DNA of 64,000 bases from Glycomyces salinus. Its GTDB lineage: Bacteria; Actinomycetota; Actinomycetes; Mycobacteriales; Micromonosporaceae. Positions 27,450 to 35,944 of the stretch are shown here, piece by piece. The notes below the pieces were generated by a model, which made no database searches, was not told the origin of the DNA, and worked only from the letters and a program-made list of their open reading frames with translations. The first letter of the stretch is position 1. The number at the start of each line of letters is the position of its first letter. The stretch covers positions 1-64,000 of the forward strand of contig NZ_JAELXW010000042.1 of the NCBI RefSeq assembly GCF_016428645.1, read 5' to 3'. A program made the position numbers and the translations under genes.

Positions 27450-28018
27450 CAGATCTCGAGCAGTTCGGACTCTTTGGAGCTCATCAACTCGTCGACCATG
27501 CCGGTGAAGCGGCCGGTGAGGTCGTCGAGTTCCCTCTCCGCGGTGTGGCCCTCGTCCTCGGACGCCTCGCCGTCCTTGACGAACTTGCCGATCTCGTCCT
27601 TGGCCCGGCGGCGGATGTTGCGGATGGCGATCTTGGCGTCCTCGCCCTTGGTGCGGGCGACCTTGACCATCTCGCGACGGCGCTCCTCGGTCATCGGCGG
27701 GAGGTTCAGTCGCAGCTGGGTTCCCTCGTTGGAGGGGTTGACGCCGAGGTCGGAGTTGCGGATGGCGTCCTCGATGTCCTTGATCTGCGAGGCGTCGAAC
27801 GGCTTGACCAGCACCATCCGAGGCTCGGGGATGGCGATCGAGGCCACCTGGTTGAGCGGCGTCTGTGCGCCGTAGTACTGGACGGTGACCCGGTTGAACA
27901 TGGCAGAGGAGGCGCGGCCCGTCCGAATGGCGCCGAACTCCTCCTTGGCGTGCTCGATGGCCCGCTCCATTTTCTCCTCGGCTTCGAGGAGGCTATCGTC
28001 GATCACGGCTCTACTCAC
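27449..28018 (-). CDS. frr: Ribosome recycling factor
   Basis: Frr, with EF-G, splits post-termination ribosomes. The 189-residue protein matches the full family length: the N-terminal helix EEKMERAIEHAKEEFGAIRTG, the beta domain containing RVTVQYYGAQTPLNQVASI, and the C-terminal helical bundle (LPPMTEERRREMVKVARTKG). The start is GTG 28018. It lies 80 bp after pyrH on the same strand and overlaps cdsA by one base. Confidence 0.97.
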   Translation of the reverse strand: MSRAVIDDSLLEAEEKMERAIEHAKEEFGAIRTGRASSAMFNRVTVQYYGAQTPLNQVASIAIPEPRMVLVKPFDASQIKDIEDAIRNSDLGVNPSNEGTQLRLNLPPMTEERRREMVKVARTKGEDAKIAIRNIRRRAKDEIGKFVKDGEASEDEGHTAERELDDLTGRFTGMVDELMSSKESELLEI

Positions 28019-28098
28019 ATTCTCTTGCGGCCTGACAGCACTTCTGACCGTACCGTTCTGCTATGGCCCGTCTGCACAAGGAAGAGCGTTCACTCTGA

Positions 28099-28839
28099 CT
28101 AGGGGTGCGGGTGGGGCGACAGTTGTGGGTGGATGAGGGTGCCGAGTTTCTCGCCGACTATGGCGCGGCGGAGGTTGCCCTCGCCCTCGACGCCGAACAC
28201 CAGCATCGGCAGGCCGTTGTCCTTGCAGAGGCTGAAGGCGGTCTGGTCGACGACCATGAGCTCGCGCTTGAGGGCCTCCTCGAAGGTGAGGTCGTCGAGC
28301 CGCTGGGCGTCCCGGTCGACCCGGGGGTCGGCGGTGTAGACCGCGTCGACGCCGTTCTTGCTCACCAGCACGACCTTGGCGCCGATCTCGAGGGCGCGCT
28401 GGGCGGCGACGGTGTCGGTGGAGAAGTAGGGCAGGCCGGCTCCGGCGCCGAAGATGACCACCCGGCCCTTCTCGAGGTGGCGGATGGCGCGGCGCGGGAT
28501 GTAAGCCTCGGCCACCTGGGCCATGGAGATGGCGGTCTGGACGCGGGTGTCGACGCCCTCCTGCTCCAGGAAGTCCTGGAGGGCCAGCGAGTTCATGACG
28601 GTGCCGAGCATGCCCATGTAGTCGGCGCGGGCCCGGTCCATGCCGCGCCGCTGGAGCTCGGCGCCCCGGAAGAAGTTGCCGCCGCCGACGACCACGGCGA
28701 CCTGCACTCCGGCGGCCACGCCGGCGGCGATCTGGCGGGCCACCCCCTGGACGATGTCGGGGTCGACGCCGACGGCGCCGCCGCCGAAGGCCTCCCCGGA
28801 CAGTTTCAGCACGACCCGGCGGTATGTGGCTTCACTCAT
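28099..28839 (-). CDS. pyrH: Uridylate kinase (UMP kinase)
   Basis: PyrH phosphorylates UMP to UDP and is the hexameric bacterial type, regulated by GTP and UTP. The 246-residue amino-acid-kinase fold shows [13 protein letters not shown] at the start, [20 protein letters not shown], and the nucleotide-binding region ([13 protein letters not shown]). The start is ATG 28839 after GGGGGAGC. It lies between tsf and frr in the conserved order. A strong hairpin at 28882-28909 separates it from tsf. Confidence 0.97.
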   Translation of the reverse strand: MSEATYRRVVLKLSGEAFGGGAVGVDPDIVQGVARQIAAGVAAGVQVAVVVGGGNFFRGAELQRRGMDRARADYMGMLGTVMNSLALQDFLEQEGVDTRVQTAISMAQVAEAYIPRRAIRHLEKGRVVIFGAGAGLPYFSTDTVAAQRALEIGAKVVLVSKNGVDAVYTADPRVDRDAQRLDDLTFEEALKRELMVVDQTAFSLCKDNGLPMLVFGVEGEGNLRRAIVGEKLGTLIHPQLSPHPHP

Positions 28840-28881
28840 GGCGCTCCCCCTGCTGTGGCTGCTCGGCTCCGGACATGGAAC

Positions 28882-28909
28882 GAGGCGGCGGCATCTACGC
28901 CGCCGCCTC
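28882..28909 (-). terminator. Strong hairpin between tsf and pyrH
   Basis: GAGGCGGCGGC (28882-28892) pairs perfectly with GCCGCCGCCTC (28899-28909) around ATCTAC. It comes about 54 bp after the tsf stop in the direction of transcription. There is no T-run, so it may act as a partial terminator or attenuator that lowers pyrH-frr-cdsA expression relative to rpsB-tsf. Confidence 0.6.
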
Positions 28910-28962
28910 CTCCATATGCAATACGGCTGGAGCCAGTGTAGTCGGCGGTCTATGACCGGAGA

Positions 28963-29775
28963 CTACTCCTGGCCGACCTCGAAGCGGAGGAAGCCCGTCA
29001 CCTCGGTGCCGGCCTCCTTCAGGACCTGCTGCACGGACTTCTTGTTCTCCTTGACGGAGGCCTGCTCGAGCAGGCAGAAGTCCTTGAAGTAGGCGTTGAC
29101 CTTGCCTTCGACGATCTTGTCCCAGGCGCGCTCGGGCTTGCCCTCTTCCTTGGCGGTCTCGAGGGCGATGCGCTTCTCGTTCTCGATCACGTCGGCGGGC
29201 ACCTCGTCGCGGGCCAGGTACTTCGGACGCATGGCGGCGGCCTGCATGCCGACCTGGCGGGCGACCTCGACGTCGCCGGAGTAGGCGACGAGGATGCCGA
29301 CCGCCGGAGGCAGGTCGGCGGCCTTGCGGTGCATGTAGACGGCGACCTCGCCCTCGAGCGAGCCGACGCGGCCCACGACGATCTTCTCGCCGAGCTTCGC
29401 GGACTCCTCGGCGACGGTCTCGGCCACGGTCTTGTCGCCGAGCTTGGCCTCGGCGAAGGCCGCGGTGTCGGCCGGGCGGGTCTCGGCGGCGAGCTCGACC
29501 AGGGTCTGGGCGAGCTCGATGAAGGGTCCGCTCTTGGCGACGAAGTCGGTCTCGCAGAGCAGTTCCAGCAGCGTGCCGTCCGACTGCGCCACCAGCCCCT
29601 GGGCGGTGGTGCGCTCGGCCCGCTTGCCGACGTCCTTGGCTCCCTTGATGCGCAGGGCCTCGAGGGCGACGTCGTAGTCGCCGTCCGCCTCTTCGAGGGC
29701 CTTCTTGACGTCCATCATCCCCGAGCCGGTGGCTTCGCGGAGCTTCTTGACGTCAGCCATCGTGAAGTTGGCCAT
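28963..29775 (-). CDS. tsf: Elongation factor Ts
   Basis: EF-Ts is the nucleotide exchange factor for EF-Tu. The 270-residue protein starts at ATG 29775. It has the UBA-like N-terminus ([20 protein letters not shown]) and the core [10 protein letters not shown] that inserts into EF-Tu, followed by the two-part dimerisation/core region. The C-terminus ends in FLRFEVGQE. The open frame continues upstream in phase through rpsB, but that is only GC-rich antisense-free frame space, not a fusion. It lies 11 bp after rpsB. Confidence 0.97.
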   Translation of the reverse strand: MANFTMADVKKLREATGSGMMDVKKALEEADGDYDVALEALRIKGAKDVGKRAERTTAQGLVAQSDGTLLELLCETDFVAKSGPFIELAQTLVELAAETRPADTAAFAEAKLGDKTVAETVAEESAKLGEKIVVGRVGSLEGEVAVYMHRKAADLPPAVGILVAYSGDVEVARQVGMQAAAMRPKYLARDEVPADVIENEKRIALETAKEEGKPERAWDKIVEGKVNAYFKDFCLLEQASVKENKKSVQQVLKEAGTEVTGFLRFEVGQE

Positions 29776-29786
29776 TGCTCCCCTTC

Positions 29787-30620
29787 TTACTTCTTGTCGG
29801 ATTCTTCGACGACCGCTTCGCCCGCGGGCTCGACGACCTTCTCCGTGTCTTCCTTGTTCTCGGCCTCGAGGAGGTCCTTCTCCCATTCGGCCAGGGGCTC
29901 GCCTTCGGCCTTGCCGGCCTCGGCCTCGCCGCCGCCGGAGCGGGCCATCAGGCCCTCGGCGACGCCGTCGGCGATGATCTTGGTCAGCAGCGCGACCGAG
30001 CGGATCGCGTCGTCGTTGCCGGGGACCGGGTGGTCGACCTCGTCGGGGTCGCAGTTGGTGTCGAGGATCGCGACGACGGGGATGCCCAGCTTGCGGGCCT
30101 CGTCGACGGCGATGTGCTCTTTCTTGGTGTCGACGATCCAGATCGCCTGCGGGGTCTTCTCCATGTCGCGGAGGCCGCCGAGCGTGCGCTCGAGCTTGTC
30201 CTTCTCGCGCATGAGCTGGAGCATTTCCTTCTTGGTGCGGTTGGCCGCACCGTTGGCCTCGAGGATCTCGAGCTCCTTGAGACGCATCAGGCGCTTCTGG
30301 ATGGTCTGGAAGTTGGTGAGCATGCCGCCGAGCCAACGGTGGTTGACGTAGGGCATGCCGACGCGGGTGGCCTGCTCGGCGACGGCCTCCTGGGCCTGCT
30401 TCTTGGTGCCGACGAAGAGGACCTCGCCGCCCTCGGCGACGACGTTCTTGACGAAGTCGTGGGCCTTCTCGGCGTAGTCGACCGTCTGGCGCAGGTCGAT
30501 GACGTAGATCCCGTTGCGATCGGTGAGGATGTAACGCTTCATCTTCGGGTTCCAGCGACGGGTCTGGTGCCCGAAGTGCACGCCGCTCTCGAGCAGCGCC
30601 CTCATGGTGACAACCGACAC
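29787..30620 (-). CDS. rpsB: 30S ribosomal protein S2
   Basis: S2 (uS2) is a late-assembling small-subunit protein. The 277-residue protein starts at GTG 30620, with AAAGGA placed 9 nt upstream. The core is typical: [54 protein letters not shown] and [16 protein letters not shown]-terminal tail of about 45 residues is acidic and Glu/Lys-rich, a feature of actinobacterial S2. It heads the rpsB-tsf unit. Confidence 0.97.
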   Translation of the reverse strand: MSVVTMRALLESGVHFGHQTRRWNPKMKRYILTDRNGIYVIDLRQTVDYAEKAHDFVKNVVAEGGEVLFVGTKKQAQEAVAEQATRVGMPYVNHRWLGGMLTNFQTIQKRLMRLKELEILEANGAANRTKKEMLQLMREKDKLERTLGGLRDMEKTPQAIWIVDTKKEHIAVDEARKLGIPVVAILDTNCDPDEVDHPVPGNDDAIRSVALLTKIIADGVAEGLMARSGGGEAEAGKAEGEPLAEWEKDLLEAENKEDTEKVVEPAGEAVVEESDKK

Positions 30621-31026
30621 GGTTGTAGTCCTTTCTTTCCCTGGTTGACAGCGGGAGCGCCCCGGATCGGGGCTCCCGCACCTGGCGCCCGCCTCGGCGG
30701 TCATGCAACCGGAAATTCCGGACCTGGGAGACCGCTACGGCCAGACCTCGCCCTTTGCTGGAATGCATTGGATTGGTTCGACCGCGGCGAGCGCGCGAAG
30801 TCGGTGCGGCACGCGGAGGTGCCATACCGCTGATGACAGTGTACTCAGGGGCCGGGTCCTGGCGCGCGGGCGGTGGAGCCCAGTGATTGGAGATACGCGG
30901 GACCCGAACCCGAAAAGGCCACGTATATCGTTATGTATCAGCAGGTCGCAAAGGTGATATTAGGAGTTATCCACAGGCAAGGACTTTTTCTTGCCGATCG
31001 GGGACGAACGGCCGGACCATTGAGCC
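30621..31026. other. Divergent intergenic region between rpsB and the M23-like gene
   Basis: No gene is supported in these 406 bp. They hold the rpsB leader with a hairpin (30651-30679), an unannotatable GC-rich middle, and an AT-richer segment (about 30925-30995) likely to contain the promoter of the rightward M23-yraN-comM-dprA unit. That segment has a single DnaA-box-like TTATCCACA (30967-30975) and the stem GGCAAG/CTTGCC (30976-30995). Confidence 0.6.
30651..30679 (-). promoter_or_regulatory. Hairpin in the rpsB leader
   Basis: GCGGGA pairs with TCCCGC, then after a small internal loop CCCCG pairs with CGGGG around GAT. It lies 30-60 nt upstream of the rpsB start, in the 5' untranslated region. 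S2 autoregulates rpsB-tsf through leader RNA in many bacteria, so this could be part of such a site; that link is inference. Confidence 0.4.
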
Positions 31027-31563
31027 ATGCGTCGACTACACACAGCGATCGTCACGATATTGGTCACCGGTTCCCTGCTGGCCGCGACCGCGATTCTCCA
31101 CCCGACCGTCGCCGAGGCCGCCGCCGGCCCGGCCGATGCGGTCCCCGGCACGCCCAGCGGGACCTGGCCGGCCCCGGCGGGCCCGCTCGATCCGGTGGTC
31201 GGATTCGACCCGCCGCCCGCGCCGTGGCTGGCCGGCCACCGGGGGGTCGACCTCGCCGCGGCCGCCGGGCGCGAAGTGGTCGCGGCCGGTCCCGGGACGG
31301 TCGTGTTCGCCGACGAGCTGGCCGGGCGGGGAGTGGTCAGCATCGACCATCCCGGCGGCCTGCGCACCACCTACGAACCGGTCGCGCCAGTCGTGAAGCC
31401 GGGCGAGCCGGTCTCGGCCGGGCAGGTGATCGGGCTCCTGGAACCCGGTCACGCCTCCTGCCCCGGCCGGTCCTGCCTGCACCTGGGCCTCAAGCGCGGC
31501 CCGGTCTACCTCGACCCGATGCTGCTGTTCGGGTCGGGCCTGGTCCGGCTGCTCCCGCGATGA
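31027..31563 (+). CDS. Secreted M23-like (LytM-fold) peptidase, possibly degenerate
   Basis: This is a 178-residue exported protein. A basic N-terminus and hydrophobic core (IVTILVTGSLLAATAIL) with an AEA cleavage site near residue 31 form a signal peptide. The LytM fold follows, with the first zinc-ligand pair in GHRGVDLA (H71, D75). The second motif, normally HxH, reads CLHLGLKRGPVYLDP, so the first His of the pair is Cys. This C/S-L-H form is one I recall from small actinobacterial M23 proteins beside rpsB. Activity is doubtful; it may regulate other cell-wall hydrolases. The stop overlaps yraN by 4 nt. Confidence 0.82.
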   Translation: MRRLHTAIVTILVTGSLLAATAILHPTVAEAAAGPADAVPGTPSGTWPAPAGPLDPVVGFDPPPAPWLAGHRGVDLAAAAGREVVAAGPGTVVFADELAGRGVVSIDHPGGLRTTYEPVAPVVKPGEPVSAGQVIGLLEPGHASCPGRSCLHLGLKRGPVYLDPMLLFGSGLVRLLPR

Positions 31564-31958
31564 GCATCCGGCAGGTCAGCCCGAGCCGCCTGGGGCGGCT
31601 CGGCGAGCAGTACGCGGCGCTGCACCTGCGCCGCGACCGGATGCAGGTCCTCGACCGCAACTGGCGGCACCGGCTCGGCGAGATCGACCTCGTGGCCCGG
31701 CAAAAGGACACGGTCGTCTTCTGCGAGGTCAAGACCCGCCGCTCGACCCGCTACGGCGGCCCGCTGGAGTCGGTCGACGCCGCAAAGCTCGACCGCGTCG
31801 AGCGCCTGGCGCGGGCCTGGCTGCGCGAGCACTGCCGCCACGACCAGCCCTGGCGCGTCGACCGGATCGCGCTGACCGTCGTCGACGCCCGCCGCATCAA
31901 GCTCGAACACCACTGGGGGAAGCAATGGGATACAGCCGCACCGACACCGTCTGCATGA
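31560..31958 (+). CDS. yraN: YraN family (UPF0102) predicted endonuclease
   Basis: This is a 132-residue protein with the restriction-endonuclease-like fold of UPF0102: LGRLGEQYAALHLRRDRM at the start, RLGEIDLVARQKDTVVFCEVK (the Glu-Asp...Glu-x-Lys nuclease core), and TRRSTRYGGPLESV. The family is implicated in processing recombination intermediates. It is coupled to the preceding gene by a 4-nt overlap, and its 3' end overlaps the start of comM by 34 bp. The yraN-comM-dprA order is widespread in actinobacteria. Confidence 0.92.
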   Translation: MSIRQVSPSRLGRLGEQYAALHLRRDRMQVLDRNWRHRLGEIDLVARQKDTVVFCEVKTRRSTRYGGPLESVDAAKLDRVERLARAWLREHCRHDQPWRVDRIALTVVDARRIKLEHHWGKQWDTAAPTPSA

Positions 31959-33463
31959 TCGGCACCGCCGGGGTCGTGGTCACCGTCGAGGCCTCGGTCT
32001 TCAAGTCCGGCGGCAAGCACGCCGACACCGTCCGCATGTCGGGCCTGCCCGACAGCGTCGTCAACCAGGCCCAGACCCGGGTCCGCTCGGCCATGGCCAA
32101 CTCGTCACTACGCTTCCCGGACAAGTCGGTCTCGGTGAACTTCGTCCCGGCCTCGCTGCCGACCACGGGTTCGGCCGCCGACCTGGCGCTGGCGATCACG
32201 ATCATGACCGCCGACGAGATGGTCCCCGGGGACCGGCTGACCGGCGCGGTCCTGCTCGCCGAGCTCGGCCTCGACGGGAGCCTGCGGTCGGTGCCCGGCA
32301 CGCTCCCGGCGCTGCTGGAGGCCCGCCGGGCCGGGTTCGCCACCGCGATCGTCTCGCCCGAGAACGCCGACGAGGCCGCCCTGGTCGACGGCCTCACCGT
32401 CCTGGCCCCGCGCAACCTGGCGGCCCTGGTCGCCTGGCTGCACGGGCAGGCCGACCTGGAGCCGGCCGCGCCGGGCCGGACCGCCCCGGCCCCCGCCCTG
32501 CCGGACCTGGCCGACCTGCGCGGCCAGCCGCGGGCCCGGCGCGCGCTGGAGATCGCCGCCGCCGGCGGCCACCACATGTTCATGGTCGGGCCGCCGGGAG
32601 CCGGGAAGACCATGCTGGCCGAGCGGCTGCCTTCGATCCTGCCGCCGCTGACCGACGACGAGGCGGTCGAGGTGACCTCGCTGTACTCGCTGCGGGGCCG
32701 CTTCACCGGCGGATCGGCCGAGCTGATCCGGGCCGCCCCGTTCGAGGCCCCGCACCATTCGATGACCATCCAGGCGCTCATCGGCGGCGGCCGCCACCCC
32801 GGCCCCGGCTCGCTGGCCCTGGCCCACCGGGGCGTCCTGTTCGTGGACGAGGCCCCCGAGTGGCGGCGGGAGGTCCTCGATTCGCTGCGGCAGCCGCTGG
32901 AGAGCGGCGAAGTGCTGGTGCGCCGGGCCGAGAGCACGCTCAGGTATCCGGCCCGGATGCTGCTGGTGCTGGCCGCCAATCCGTGCCCGTGCGCGCCGAC
33001 CCGGCCGATCGAATGCCGATGTCCCCCAGGGGAGCGCAAACGCTATTTCGGGCGCATCTCCAGACCACTGCGCGACCGGATCGATCTGCGCATCGACGTG
33101 GAGGCGCCAGCGGCTTCGGCGATCCTGGCCGACGTGGCCGACGCCGAGCCGTCCGGGCCGGTGGCCAAGCGGGTCGCGCTCGCCCGCGAGATCGCCGCCG
33201 CCCGCTGGTCCGGGGCCGGGGAGAGCTGGAGGCTCAACAGCGAGGTCCCGGGCCCGGCGCTGCGTTCGCCGCAGTGGCGGCTCCCGGCCGCGGCCACCGG
33301 GACCGCCGACGGGCTGCTGCGCAAGGAGCGCATCACCGCTCGCGGCTACGACCGCATCCTCAAGCTCGCATGGACCCTCGCCGACCTGCGCGGCCACGAC
33401 CGGCCGACCGCCGACGACATCGATTCCGCCGCCGAGCTGCGCCTCGGCTACACGATCACCTAG
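31925..33463 (+). CDS. comM: ComM/YifB family AAA+ ATPase (Mg-chelatase-like)
   Basis: This is a 512-residue hexameric helicase-like ATPase. ComM promotes branch migration during natural transformation in proteobacteria. It has an N-terminal Lon-protease-like domain (about 1-170), then the AAA core with Walker A GPPGAGKT, Walker B GVLFVDEAPEW, and a Zn-like segment NPCPCAPTRPIECRC. A C-terminal Mg_chelatase_C domain follows (SRPLRDRIDLRIDVE and ARGYDRILKLAWTLADL). The start is ATG 31925 after GGGGGAAGC. It is cotranscribed with dprA, which follows 8 bp later, consistent with DNA-uptake or recombination roles. Other competence genes are not seen here. Confidence 0.93.
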   Translation: MGYSRTDTVCMIGTAGVVVTVEASVFKSGGKHADTVRMSGLPDSVVNQAQTRVRSAMANSSLRFPDKSVSVNFVPASLPTTGSAADLALAITIMTADEMVPGDRLTGAVLLAELGLDGSLRSVPGTLPALLEARRAGFATAIVSPENADEAALVDGLTVLAPRNLAALVAWLHGQADLEPAAPGRTAPAPALPDLADLRGQPRARRALEIAAAGGHHMFMVGPPGAGKTMLAERLPSILPPLTDDEAVEVTSLYSLRGRFTGGSAELIRAAPFEAPHHSMTIQALIGGGRHPGPGSLALAHRGVLFVDEAPEWRREVLDSLRQPLESGEVLVRRAESTLRYPARMLLVLAANPCPCAPTRPIECRCPPGERKRYFGRISRPLRDRIDLRIDVEAPAASAILADVADAEPSGPVAKRVALAREIAAARWSGAGESWRLNSEVPGPALRSPQWRLPAAATGTADGLLRKERITARGYDRILKLAWTLADLRGHDRPTADDIDSAAELRLGYTIT

Positions 33464-33471
33464 GAGGGTCC

Positions 33472-34623
33472 GTGACGAGTCTTCCCGACGACCCGCGCCA
33501 GGCGCTGATGCTGCTGTCCTCGATCGTCGAGCCCGGCGACGGCGAGCTCGACGACCTGCTGGGCGAGGTCGGGCCGGTGGCGGCGGTCGAACGCATCTGG
33601 TCGGGGGACGTCCCCGAACGGCTGGGCCGCATCACCGGCGCGACCGTGGCGTGCACTCCGAATCCGGCCGGGCGCGCCGCCGACCTGGTCTCGGCGACCG
33701 AGCACGCCGGGGCGAGGGTCCTCGTCCCCGGCGACCCGGACTGGCCCGAGCAGCTGCGCGATCTGCTGCTGGTCTGCGACGCCGACGAGCCGCATCTGCG
33801 GCCGCCGCGGTGCCTGTGGGTGAAGGGCCGGGGCTCGCTGGCGTCCGTGTGCCGGCGGTCGGTGGCCATCGTGGGCGCGCGGGTCGCCAGCGAGTACGGC
33901 GAGCACCTGGCGGACGACTTGGCCGCGGACCTGTCCGAGGCGGGCTGGACGATCGTCTCCGGCGGCGCGCTGGGCATCGACCGGGCCGCCCATCTGGGTG
34001 CGATCGCGCGCGGCGGGCCGACGGTGTCGGTCGTGGCCTCCGGGGTCGAGCAGCCATATCCGGCGGCGAACCGCTCGATGTTCGACCTGGTGGTCGAGTG
34101 CGGGCTGCTGGTCAGCGAGTGGCCGCCGGGGGCCTCGCCGATGCGGCACCGGTTCCTGACCCGCAATCGGGTGATCGCGGCCCTGGCGGCCGGGACGGTC
34201 GTGGTCGAGGCCGGGGTGCGCTCGGGAGCCCGGAACACCGCCCGGCACGCGGCCGAGCTGGGGCGGGTGCTGATGTTCACGCCGGGCCCGGTGACCTCCT
34301 CGCATTCGGTGGGCGTGCATCAGTTGGCGCGCGAGCCGTGGGAGGCGCGGCTGGTGACCCGCGCCGAGGAGGTGATCGAGGACCTGACCGGGATCGCCGG
34401 GCCGATGGCGACGCCGCCGCCCTCGCCACGGAGGCCGTTCGACAGCCTGACCGAGATCGAGGCCCGGCTGGTCGAGGCGCTGCCGCGAGGCTACGTGGTC
34501 GAGGACGTCAGGCTCGCGGCCGCGGCGGGCGTGCCGGTGCCCAAGGCGGCCGAGGCGCTGGAGAAGCTGCGCTCGGACGGGTGGGTCGAGCTGCTGGAAG
34601 GGAGGTGGCGACTGGCCAGATGA
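33472..34623 (+). CDS. dprA: DNA-processing protein DprA
   Basis: DprA loads RecA on incoming single-stranded DNA. The 383-residue protein starts at GTG 33472 behind TAGGAGGG. It has an N-terminal SAM-like region, a Rossmann core (VAIVGARVASEYGEHLADDL, then IVSGGALGIDRAAHLGAI, then RFLTRNRVIAAL and EAGVRSGARNTARHA), and a C-terminal winged-helix (DML1-like) domain (about 320-383). All family motifs are present. It follows comM closely and is convergent with an unknown gene. Confidence 0.95.
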   Translation: MTSLPDDPRQALMLLSSIVEPGDGELDDLLGEVGPVAAVERIWSGDVPERLGRITGATVACTPNPAGRAADLVSATEHAGARVLVPGDPDWPEQLRDLLLVCDADEPHLRPPRCLWVKGRGSLASVCRRSVAIVGARVASEYGEHLADDLAADLSEAGWTIVSGGALGIDRAAHLGAIARGGPTVSVVASGVEQPYPAANRSMFDLVVECGLLVSEWPPGASPMRHRFLTRNRVIAALAAGTVVVEAGVRSGARNTARHAAELGRVLMFTPGPVTSSHSVGVHQLAREPWEARLVTRAEEVIEDLTGIAGPMATPPPSPRRPFDSLTEIEARLVEALPRGYVVEDVRLAAAAGVPVPKAAEALEKLRSDGWVELLEGRWRLAR

Positions 34624-34641
34624 GGGACGTGCCCCGAGCGG

Positions 34642-35865
34642 TCAGCAGGGACCGTCCTCGCCGTGGGGGTAGTCCACGGTGACGGTGCGGGGGTTCTCGA
34701 GTTCGGCGCGGGGCGCCCAGCATTCGTAGACGCCTCGTTCGACGCAGGCGGCGCCGGTGGTCATGGCCGACTCGACGTCGGGCTGACGCAGCCGCAGCCG
34801 CACCCAGTCCTCGTTGCGGCCCAGGACCAGGACTTCGGTGTCGCGCCAGCGGGCCTTGGTGTAGAACCGCTGGGGCCGCTTGACCGGATTGCGGCTGGCG
34901 GCGCCGCGCACGTAGGCGCTGAAGCCGTGACCGGGGTCGGCGGTGACCGGGACGCGGTCGCCCTCGTGCTCGCCGGTGAGCCCGGCGTGGATGGCCGGGT
35001 CGACCCGGAACAGGGCCCGCCCGCTCTCGGTGCCGGGGATGCGGCTGACCAGGTCGCGGTGCCGGGCTCCGGACACGCGGTCCCAGACGTTGGTCTGCGG
35101 CTGGTACTGGAACAGCGCGATCTGGTGGCCCTCGGCGGTGTAGGCGAGGATCTCGGCCCGCGCCGTCAGCGGCAGGTCGGCCAGGTTCGCGCTGGCGAAC
35201 TCGGGGATCAGATGGTTGCCGCTGGGCACGAAGCCGGTGCCCAGGACCATCGAGCCGCGCCGCTCGCGGCCGGGCATGGACACCAGGCCCGGGAAGTGGA
35301 CCGCCTCGGTGCTGACGTAGTCGCACGAGCATATGGCCTTCCAGCGCAGGGCGAAGACGACGTCGGAGACGTTGTCCGGATCGCCCGCCAGGATCACCCG
35401 GTCGGCGGGGGTGCGCAGGTGGGCCACGTCGAACTCGCGGAAGCACACGCCGCTGACCAGCGGCGAACTGGTCAGCTGCCGGGCGACCTGGTGGCGGCTC
35501 AACGGCTTGATCATGCGGGTGCCGACGTCGATGAAGGCCGTCGCGCGCACGGTCGAGACCAGGGCGCGCTCGGCGCCCTCGATGCGCGGGTTCTGGCTGA
35601 ACTGGTGAACGGTCTGGAAATCGGCGCCCGGCATGACCGGGACCGAGACCGGGGCGACCCCGGCCCGCAGCAGCTCCGCGCCGGCACTGGCCACTTCGGA
35701 GGCGTGGACGTACCGGTGGAAGGACCGGCCGCTGGGCTGGAATCCGTTCTCCTGGGTGTCCGAATAGAGTTCGAACGCCGCGCCTCCGGCGACGGGTCGG
35801 GCCGAATAGCGCCTGTCGTGCCAGACGATCTCGGTGATTGAACTCGAGGTTGCCGGGGCCTGCAT
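34642..35865 (-). CDS. Conserved-looking protein of unknown function
   Basis: This is a 407-residue soluble protein with strong GC3 bias, so it is very likely coding. It starts at ATG 35865. There is no signal peptide or membrane helix, and I recognise no domain. Visible features: many Arg/Val beta-rich segments (VHASEVASAGAELLRAG, RALVSTVRATAFIDVGTRMI), a CSC pair in ALRWKAICSCDYVSTEAVHF, a Tyr/Gln-rich segment IALFQYQPQTNVWDRV, and a C-terminal domain (about 300-400) resembling a small beta fold (DTEVLVLGRNEDWVRLRLR). It lies alone between dprA (convergent) and the SIS gene (same strand, 79 bp apart). No function is proposed. Confidence 0.8.
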   Translation of the reverse strand: MQAPATSSSITEIVWHDRRYSARPVAGGAAFELYSDTQENGFQPSGRSFHRYVHASEVASAGAELLRAGVAPVSVPVMPGADFQTVHQFSQNPRIEGAERALVSTVRATAFIDVGTRMIKPLSRHQVARQLTSSPLVSGVCFREFDVAHLRTPADRVILAGDPDNVSDVVFALRWKAICSCDYVSTEAVHFPGLVSMPGRERRGSMVLGTGFVPSGNHLIPEFASANLADLPLTARAEILAYTAEGHQIALFQYQPQTNVWDRVSGARHRDLVSRIPGTESGRALFRVDPAIHAGLTGEHEGDRVPVTADPGHGFSAYVRGAASRNPVKRPQRFYTKARWRDTEVLVLGRNEDWVRLRLRQPDVESAMTTGAACVERGVYECWAPRAELENPRTVTVDYPHGEDGPC

Positions 35866-35944
35866 ATTGCGGAGCCTATCGAGATCGGGGAAAGCTCAGG
35901 TTAACCGAGATTGAACAGCACAATCCGGGTACGACTCGGAGCGC

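Noticed and set aside
28963-30825. An apparent fusion of tsf with sequence upstream (620 codons)
   Set aside because: The upstream part is an alternative frame of rpsB. EF-Ts has its own ATG at 29775 and rpsB is complete in another frame.
30967-30975. A DnaA-box-like TTATCCACA
   Set aside because: Only one copy, no cluster, no dnaA or dnaN nearby. Not evidence for an origin.
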